The position numbers were made by a program, and so were the translations under genes. From contig JAIXMO010000002.1 in the NCBI GenBank assembly GCA_025677825.1, positions 806,001 through 870,000 on the forward strand: a DNA stretch of 64,000 nt. Reading direction: 5' to 3'. The notes under the pieces are model-generated. The model searched no databases. It was not told the origin of the DNA and was given only the letters and a program-made list of their open reading frames with translations. The DNA is from Helicostylum pulchrum. Taxonomy: Eukaryota; Mucoromycota; Mucoromycetes; Mucorales; Mucoraceae. How positions within the stretch are numbered: the first letter of the stretch is position 1; every line of letters starts with the position of its first letter. Positions 56,890 through 64,000 of this stretch are shown here, piece after piece.

Positions 56890-58560
56890 ATGGCTGTTAC
56901 TCTAAGAAGAACCTTATCAGTTTGTATGAACATAAAAAAAAAAAGCAAAAGCGAAAGCGCGAAAGTAAAAAAGAAAAAGCGATGCAGAATAAGTGAAAAG
57001 TTATATGTTATGCTTTTTTTTACTGAACGTCTAAATACAGCATACAAAACATTCAAAGTATCCAGCAAAGACTCCAAAGAATATGGTATCCACCTGATGT
57101 TCACTGAGCTTGAGTTGAGCGAATGGACTGATATAGACAGCTTGATTTTAAAAGATAAGGCATAGTTTACTGGAACCCAATCTTTAAGAAAATACACGGA
57201 ATCTTTGGGAAATATAGCAAAAGTACTTGACCCGTTACCCTTACGTAAAAAAAAAATATGCGGACCAAGTGAAGCTCTATTTGTTTACCACCGTAGTCAA
57301 TATGGAATATTTGGAGAAGTTCGAAGCTCACATAGAGAATAAAGTAAAAAAGACGCCCAAAAAGAAAGTTAAACGCTCAAACGCTGCTCAATACCGAGGC
57401 AGAAGTACTATTAAGCCAAAAAAAAAAAAAGTTTATCAAAGTAGAAAATGCGGCTTCTTCTGATGTTACGTCTTATGCTTATGCTACTGTTACTTCGGAA
57501 GGAATAAATATTTGTAGCACTAACTATACAAAATGCTGCCGTTTTTCCTACGTGGAAAGTATCATTGTGGCGAAAATTTGACGCCATCTCAATTGAAAAC
57601 TATGGCATGCGGGCTATCCTGTATATTGGACAAAGACATCTGGGGAAAAATTTATGCAAAATATACTAGGAAACATAGACTGAATCTTCCTACAATCCCC
57701 ATTGAACTCAACTAGCAATGGAATTTGATTTCGTATCTTTGCCAGTTGTGGCTCCCTGTACTTACAAAGCTTCTTTTTTTCATCGACAGTATGAAGGTTC
57801 GAATAAAAATCGGAGAGATGGTATTAGCAAGAACTACATTTGCAAAATCGCTCTCCTTTACCAGGATTCCAATAATGTAATCGGATTCAAAGGTAGATAT
57901 CCGAATACTTGTAGACTACAAGAATGAAGAATTTGATTTGATGTGTGGAGAAGCCTGCCATCATGATGATAATGATACGAAAGTTAAGAATGATAATTCA
58001 AAGTTGATTCGTGAGGGTAAGAAGATACAAAGGATCCTAGCACACATATTTTATAATGGCGATAATCACATTGACTATATATGGATGGTCCAAGTTAAAG
58101 GTACCCAATGTATTTTCTCCACCTGTCATCCTACCTCACACCATTACCGTATATGAGGTATGGATGAACAAACACACTTTTGTGGTGTCTGATGAGCGTG
58201 TAATATCAATTCGAAATATCTCCTTTCCCACCAGTTACTCTCTCATGGATGAACGTAATTGCAACTTTATAAGACAACTGCTTGCATTCAGAACGTCAAT
58301 AGAAAATTTGGCTGTTGAAGTAGAAACATCCTGTCCCCCAACGATTGACAGAGAGAAACCAATCGCAGCCCCTGGAACCTACATGGTTTACACCTCCCCG
58401 AAAAGATAGTTTAATGTCAACACCAAAGAGTATTGGAGCTCATACCCTTCTGGTGATTAGTCTCTTTGAGCTTAATATACGTATTACCACTGTACCTTCT
58501 ATTACCATTATGTCTTTTATTACCATTACGTCCAGTATTATTATTATATCCCTTAAATAA
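56890..58560 (+). pseudogene. Cluster of decayed ORFs, including a repeat-family gene
   Basis: Several broken frames follow one another. The first, 56890-57165, starts with ATG and is very basic (KKKSKSESAKVKKKKRCR), then YGIHLMFTELELSEWTDIDSL. The second, 57227-57463, is lysine-rich and ends AAQYRGRSTIKPKKKKVYQS-RKCGFF, which recalls the zinc-knuckle tail of transposases. The third, 57533-57715, reads GENLTPSQLKTMACGLSCIL and DIWGKIYAKYTRKHRLNLP. The last part, 57718-58409, is one repeat-family gene in three frames: VAPCTYKASFFHRQYEGSNK, KVKNDNSKLIREGKKIQRIL, then YEVWMNKHTFVVSDERVISI and LLAFRTSIENLAVEVE. At least three frameshifts. Function unknown. Confidence 0.5.
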
Positions 58561-58794
58561 AGTTGGCAGTTTCTAAAAGAAAAATTCACTATATATTCCC
58601 TATGTTAAGCTTTTTCTTTGGACATTGCTTCAAATTTTCAAATTTGACATTTTCAATAGCATTCTAAATATTATTTGTTGTCATGATTATCGGATATCGC
58701 CCCGTATTTTTGGTTTGCGAATAAATGGAAGATGCTTCAGATCGGCTTATTTTGTTAATTTCGTTTTGAATAGGTTATAATAGCAGTTCAATTT

Positions 58795-59912
58795 AGGGAT
58801 AATAATTAAACTGATAGAGAGAGGATAGTAAAATAACCCTTACATTATAAAGGCACAGTCAATTTATCAGCAGTGAATTCTTAAAAATTTAACTGGGAAA
58901 AGTAATTAAATATAGATGATTTCAAAGTGATGAAAAATTGAAACGGGATGCTGTATAAACCTGATAAAGTAAATTAAAAGATTTTTTTTAGTCCTACATA
59001 TCATAGCTAGAAGTTTTTAAATGTATTGTTGCGTGTCATTTAAATAAATTGGCCTGTACTATTTTAATTGCGAACAATAAAAAAATTAATAGAATTTAAT
59101 ATAATTTTAATGTTTGAGCTCTTGCAGAAAACGATACACAGCATATTTTTTGTACAATAACTTGGGTGAGTTCAAGAACCAATTCAAGTGTTATAATTCA
59201 CCATTTTCCATCCATTATTCTCTTAAAAACGCGTGTTTTTAAGTGAAGGTTTAGAAGTATAATCATTTTTGGCCATTTTGGGGGGTCAACCCCTTTTGTG
59301 TTTTTGTGGTTATTTTAAAATTACTTCCGATCCAATTTGATTTTTTGTAAAAAAAAAACCAACACTAATAAAGTACTCTTTTAGGTGCATTTAATCCATC
59401 TAAAATCATATTTTTAGTTAAAACACTGACGGAGTAATCACTGTTCTAGACTTTTTTTTTCCGCTAAATTTGAGTTAAGCGGCCCTTAAATTAGCGAATT
59501 CTTTAAAGCGCGTTTTCTCGCCCAGTTTTAGATGTAGCATTTTTATTAATGAACATCCAATATATAGTTTTTGAATATCTACATTCGGTGCTATAATTAA
59601 ACACGGTAATAAAACACTATATTTCACGTAATCGCGAAGCTCTGAAAGTGGTTACACGATGTTACAAAAACACAAAAGGGGTTGAATCCCAAAAATGAAA
59701 ATCGAACAAATAACAAAAAAGTACGTTCTTAATTTTTTTTATCAAAGATATATTTAAAACAACCATTCGTACTAAATAACTTGGGTCCAAAAAACGTTTC
59801 CTGCTTCTTTAAAAAATAAAAACCAATATTTATTATAACTGCTAATTTTAGCAGTGATTACTTATGTGAGCGATGATTTAAACTCAGGTATCTCAGTGAG
59901 CTTTTTTCTTTA
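58795..59912. repeat. Foldback repeat element, copy 2
   Basis: Second copy of the 39672-41195 element, same orientation, shorter by about 400 bases. Left arm of the inverted repeat is present at about 59262-59462. In the right part, the sequence from GGTTACACGATGTTA jumps straight to CAAAAACACAAAAGGGG, so roughly 160 bases of the right arm found in copy 1 are missing. The hairpin CTGCTAATTTTAGCAG is kept. No coding sequence inside. Confidence 0.8.
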
Positions 59913-60095
59913 TCATTTAGAGTTTAACACATCTTCATAAAGTAACTATTTGATAACCTATTATACCTGACAGCAATGTTCCTGCATAAAAGACGGCCAT
60001 AAGTTTTTTTTGGTGCGTACAGAAAATACTCCCGCTGGAAGTTTAATTAGGTATATCTATCTTTTATCGCTAATAACACCAACATGAAGTGATAC

Positions 60096-60400
60096 AAGTG
60101 TAATCAATGAGGTAATTTGTATTTCGAGTTTTGTAAAGACAATTGGTAATACCCTAATGGTGAAAACATGATATAGTTTCCCAAAAATAAGGTGAACTTA
60201 ATTAGTCATTTTCATTATTCTATTTAATGAGTCTACATAGAGAAATAATTAAGTGTGTGTATTTTTCAAATCAAGTAGGTGTCTCTCCTAGTGTCGAATT
60301 ACATATGCATTCTTTTTCTTTTGCTTTAATATACTTTAGGGGTTAATTGAGCCGATTTAATGCAACGCAACAATGGAAAGGGTAAACCCTTTTATTGAAG
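60096..60400. repeat. Diverged direct duplication, copy B
   Basis: Second copy of the 56341-56660 segment. It lies just upstream of the DUF2015 gene, so the copy at 56.3 kb may represent a displaced piece of this gene's upstream region, or the reverse. Confidence 0.7.
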
Positions 60401-60572
60401 CAGCGACAAGTTTACGGTTTGAAGCATAATACAACGCAATATTTGTATCACGAGTTGTCTTGGCTTTATGGGCAAAAGGAAGCTGAGCTTTTAAAATAGT
60501 AATTGTTTTCTATTTTTTCATTTTTCTCCTTCTTCTTTAACACACATACACATTTTTTTTTTTCAATATATA

Positions 60573-61078
60573 ATGCTTATTTATCTCGCACTTTTAGTAT
60601 TCCTTATTTCGAGTAAGTAGTTTTGTTTGTTTCAAAAGTGCAATACTAATTGGAATAAACAGTATGCTGGTACTTCCGCCAACACATTCGAGAAGCGGGA
60701 TCAGCCTTGGCAGATAAAACAAACCGCCTCTTTGGCTACCACTTATTACCGACGAATGCCGGCTCCTTTGAAACCGACATAGAAGATGGATTGACCAGCT
60801 CGCAATTTGACTTGACAACTAATTTAGATGAAGAAGATAGTAGAGCTGGCTTAAAAGATAAAGAGGAAATTATGAGAATTATGAAGCGACAAAATGTTTC
60901 ATTTGATGAAGCTCGTTTAATTCGTCAGCAAAAGATATTAAAGAAAAATGTAAGTTAAAGATATCAATTGATCTTTTTTTATGTGTGCCATGTGGTTAAA
61001 TAATCTTTTTTTTTTTGTATGTAGAATATTGACCCTATTACTGGTTTACCTTTGGACCCCAAGTTCGTACAATTCTAA
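60573..61078 (+). CDS. DUF2015 family small membrane protein
   Basis: Conserved fungal protein of unknown function. Exon 1 from ATG 60573 encodes MLIYLALLVFLIS, a signal-anchor. A GTAAGT..AACAG intron at 60614-60661 leads to ICWYFRQHIREAGSALADKT, then RLFGYHLLPTNAGSFETDI, EDGLTSSQFDLTTNL, DSRAGLKDKEEIMRIMKRQN, and VSFDEARLIRQQKILKKN. A last intron at about 60952-61022 joins to NIDPITGLPLDPKFVQF. The patterns F-x-x-DIE-GL-SS-FDL, DSRAGL, FDEAR and GLP-DPK-V-F are those of DUF2015. It is about 128 residues with one membrane segment. The start before the intron is supported by the good hydrophobic exon. Confidence 0.8.
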
Positions 61079-61169
61079 TCATTTCTTACTACTATTATAA
61101 TTAAAAACTCAACATAAGCCACATACACACATTTTTCTTCTTTTTTCTTCTTGTTTTATTGTTTCACTA

Positions 61170-61666
61170 ATGTCAGTTGCTAAACCTTGGTATAAAAACT
61201 TTAAACGTATTGAAGACTGGCAATACTTGAAGATCAGAATGTACCTTTTACTCAAACACGAACTCCCTTATAAAACTTGAAATATTGATCCCTTTATTTT
61301 TTTTAAATAGCTGGTCCGATGAAGATCTCGACGTCGAAGTAACAGAACTTTCATTTCGAATGAGTATTCAACAAGCTTTAGAGTCAATTTTCGGACGTGT
61401 AGGAGCCTCTTGTTATATTAACGTGTTGGATTGGAATCAATATCACAACGAGGGTATTATTAAAGTTAAACAAAGGTAATATTTTTTTTCTCCTCGTGAT
61501 AAAATAACTTCTAAACTTCCTTTTTTTTCTTCTTTTTTTTTTTGTTAGTGAGTTAACAACAGTATGGTCTGCTATGATTACACATCAGTTTTCTATCTCC
61601 AACAAAGCCTGTACATTGGATATCCTTTCTTCTTCAGCTCACTTGATCAGTTTAGTCAACCAATAA
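61170..61666 (+). CDS. RNase P/MRP subunit, Rpp14/Pop family
   Basis: Probable small protein subunit of RNase P and RNase MRP, which process tRNA and rRNA precursors. Exon 1 from ATG 61170: MSVAKPWYKNFKRIEDWQYL-KIR. An intron at 61241-61310 with donor GTACCT leads to WSDEDLDVEVTELSFRMSIQ, then ALESIFGRVGASCYINVLDW and NQYHNEGIIKVKQ. A second intron at about 61476-61548 leads to ELTTVWSAMITHQFSISNKA and ends HLISLVNQ. Pattern Y-K-x-R..ALESIFG-VGA..VLDW..GIIKV..VWSA is that of Rpp14/Pop5. The gene is about 120 residues. Whether it is Rpp14, Pop5 or Pop8 is not resolved. The unusual donor is inferred because no other GT restores the frame. Confidence 0.75.
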
Positions 61667-61794
61667 TACCTCCTTATAATATAAAAATCTGTACATATTA
61701 AAAAAATAATAATGATAATAGTAATTTAATTTTATTTCTATGATGGAGGGAAAGAGAGGGGAGTATTTGTGTATTTTTTTTTTAAAAAAAAATA

Positions 61795-63903
61795 TTACTC
61801 TATTACAAGATTATCTATAGAAGCTGCAGGAACTTTTTCTGTCTTGGGTACTTCGGTTACTGGCTCAGTTACCTCAGCAACTTCTGTTGCTGGTTCAACA
61901 GGCGCTTCAGCAGGCGCTTCGGCGGGAGTTTCCTCCGCAGGAGTTTCTTCTATAGGAGGTTTTTCTTCTTCTACCGGGGTTTCCGCAGCGGGTTCATCAG
62001 CAGCAGCTGTAGCTGGTTCTTCCGGTACAGGTTCAGGCGTTTCTACCTCTTCAAGTGCCGCCTCAGCTTCTGCTTCTTCTATCACTGGATCAGGACATAC
62101 TACAGCTTCGGGATGCGCAACAGGACCTAAATGGTTTATGGCTGATGGCCTATACCTTTCAGAACTATAGGTCAAATGCTCTATCCAGGACTCCATATCG
62201 GCAGCCGATTTTGCTCTTAATGTCCACGACCAACGATCGACGCAGCCTAACCTAGGCTTTGTAGTTCTCCATTCCTTTGGCAGTATAGTAGGACAACCTT
62301 GATTTTTCAATAAATTACGAGAAGCTGAATGAGGTTGTAACTGAAAGATCAAGTTATGATGTAAATTGGTAGAAAGAGAAGATACTTTATAGTGTGGTAC
62401 AAAGATACTGGCGTCTGGTTTCGATGGATAATCTTTACCATTTCGGTACTCGTGTAAAAACCCAGCAGGAGTCAAAACATAGATGTGCTCGTGCCAATGG
62501 TGCAATACTATGGATTTGCGTTCCATACGTGCGGCAAAGATAGGTTGCAGTAGAGCATGTGAGTGGTTCGGGTACTGCAGATGATCTGGGTTACGAAATG
62601 CAGCGGTCTCGGATACTAAATGATCAGTATTTTGTTGACAGAAATTGAGCCAGTCGCTATCCATTTTAATGTTGTTAAATGTGTCCATAATCGACTCAAG
62701 GCCTCGATCTGTACCCATTGTAGAGGTCTCACGCATACTGTAAATGTGCTGACATAAGCGTCTAAATTCTTCTACTAGTTGTTCTTCTGAGATTAGTGTT
62801 TCTCGTTGAAGTCGTAATACTGTTTCGTGAATTTTGTTTTCTTGACGATATACTTTTACCATTTGTTTTACAACCCCTTACGAAAAAGAAAAATAATAAT
62901 TTAAAAATTGAATACTAGAAAAAATAAGTATATATTTACCTGCATTCATTAACCATGGATCTTTTTTGTTTGAACCGTGGTACGGATGCTCATCGAAAAA
63001 CACCAACTGCCTATCCAACTGTTTTAATCGGTCCGCAGCTTCTCTCTTTAGATTCGTAAGTGTAGCAAGTGACAGTCGATCGTCCGAGCGAATTGATTTG
63101 ATCATCCATTTTAACTCACGCTTTATGTTTGCCAAAGTAGGGATAGCCTCGTTCCTTAAAAATGTAGCGAATTCTGCATGATCCTTTGTCGTATTAGCGT
63201 GATAGTCCTGCCATGCGTCACATACACCTCTCACACCTCCTTGAAATGCAAAATGGATCTGCAATGATCGCTCATCCTTATAAAATCTCCTCTTTTTACG
63301 TCTGTAAAATCTTTTGGTGCCTCGCATCTTATGATTGTATCGTTTATTGGAAGGTGATGGGAAAATCATGACGCCCTCCAGTTTCCTGTAGTTCTTAGCA
63401 ACGCGTGTTTCAACGCTGGCTAGTACCTCGAAATGGTGAAGGAGTCGCTTGGCCAGCGTGTACCATGCCTCTAATCGTTCTACTAGTAGCTGTACTGGTC
63501 GAATACCTTGCGTGGGTAGGCCCGGTAATGCATCGTCGAATAAAAAAGTTTCGAAGGCGGACGGATAGGCTTTTCGAATTCCTCTCTTGCGCGGTTTTAA
63601 CAAGACGCGGAATTTGTTGCGTTTATTATCCACTGCGAATTGAGGTGGAGGTGATAGCATCGTCGTGGAATTAGATGTTGGTGCAGGTGAAGGAAGAGGT
63701 GAACTTATGGAAGGTAAATTAAACATGGATATGGACGGGAATAATAGTTTTACAGAGGAAGGTGATCCCATTGTAGAAGGTGAAGATAACGGTATTGTTT
63801 CGTTACATTTATTAGAAGGGCCAAGAATTTTTAAAGGTAGGACAACGTTTTGATTTCTAGAACCTCGAAGCCAATGCCTTCGCGAAAGTAAAGTAGTGGA
63901 CAT
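61795..63903 (-). CDS. SLM1: Slm1/Slm2-like PH-domain protein (TORC2 effector)
   Basis: Protein of the Slm1/Ask1-like group, which binds phosphoinositides at the plasma membrane and acts with TORC2. Two exons, 63903-~62942 and ~62878-61795. The N-terminal part is S/P-rich. An F-BAR-like helical domain follows: PVQLLVERLEAWYTLAKRLLH, KLEGVMIFPSP, GVRGVCDAWQDYHANTTKDHA, and LKREAADRLKQLDRQLVF, continuing in exon 2 (HETVLRLQRETLISEEQLVEE, FRRLCQHIYS). The PH domain starts AARMERKSIVLHHWHEHIYVL, has KPDASIFVPHYKVSS, and ends WSWTLRAKSAADMESWIEHL. The tail is a long E/P/A-rich stretch, ending AASIDNLVIE. The order F-BAR then PH is that of Slm1. No damage. Confidence 0.85.
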
Positions 63904-64000
63904 TTTTTGGTTTGAAAGGGGGAAAAATAAAAAAAAAGAATAAAAGGAGAGTTTAAAGAGAATAGTTATAGTAGTGTTATGGGATATATAAGACCTTTTT

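Noticed and set aside
61769..62170. Ser/Gly/Ala-rich plus-strand ORF
   Set aside because: It is the antisense of the E/P/A-rich tail of the Slm1-like gene; the low complexity follows from that.
1..64000. CRISPR arrays, prokaryotic operons, rRNA genes, telomere repeats
   Set aside because: No regularly spaced repeats, no rRNA-like blocks and no telomeric tandem units were seen; the introns show nuclear fungal DNA.

Overview
The window reads as nuclear DNA of a filamentous fungus, most probably a member of the Mucorales (Mucoromycota). The reasons are the AT-rich sequence, many 50-90 nt GT..AG introns with pyrimidine tracts, poly-A/poly-T runs between genes, fungal versions of housekeeping genes (DUG1, CCR4, HEM14, RAV2, RSC9/ARID2, DIA2/POF3, SLM1), an excess of F-box genes, and decayed copies of repeated ORF families that I associate with Mucorales genomes. 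The species cannot be named from the sequence.

Layout. 1-6.6 kb is dense: the 3' end of dUTPase, the Cys-Gly dipeptidase DUG1, a Yck-type casein kinase 1, a Cdc1/Ted1/PGAP5-like metallophosphoesterase and, on the minus strand, a two-HMG-box protein. 6.6-13.5 kb holds an orphan ORF, a broken F-box gene, an intact F-box gene and a DIA2/Pof3-like TPR/F-box/LRR gene. 13.6-16.0 kb is an ARID2/Rsc9 chromatin-remodeller subunit. 16.0-18.7 kb is a graveyard of a DDE transposase and a Mucorales repeat-family gene. 18.9-24.9 kb (minus) is a large ZNFX1-type helicase with NFX1 and RZ zinc fingers that carries three in-frame stops and a frameshift. 25-27.4 kb contains a MULE transposase wreck.

27.4-31.1 kb holds CCR4 (mRNA deadenylase) and the phosphopantothenoylcysteine synthetase gene. 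31.1-34.8 kb is gene-poor, with another decayed repeat-family ORF, a perfect 40-bp palindrome and a tRNA-Phe(GAA). 34.8-39.0 kb holds HEM14, RAV2/Rogdi and a small membrane protein gene. 39-41.5 kb is a foldback repeat bracketed by a direct repeat of the small gene's 3' end. 41.5-48.6 kb holds a rhodanese/USP deubiquitinase, a MAG1-type DNA glycosylase and a divergent kinesin. 49-52.6 kb is a frameshifted F-box-like ORF and repeat-family debris. 52.7-54.0 kb is a putative Golgi glycosyltransferase. 54-60.5 kb is gene-poor and carries a second foldback copy and a diverged duplicated segment. 60.5-64 kb closes with a DUF2015 gene, an Rpp14/Pop-type RNase P/MRP subunit gene and an Slm1-like PH-domain gene.

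The housekeeping genes do not form one pathway; fungal gene order here looks unrelated by function. The notable content is the accessory part: a broken RNA-surveillance/RNAi-type helicase, a two-copy foldback element able to form long hairpins, several dead transposon or repeat-family genes, and recurrent F-box pseudogenes. Splice sites were placed by eye, so exon borders given here are inferences unless a motif fixes them.
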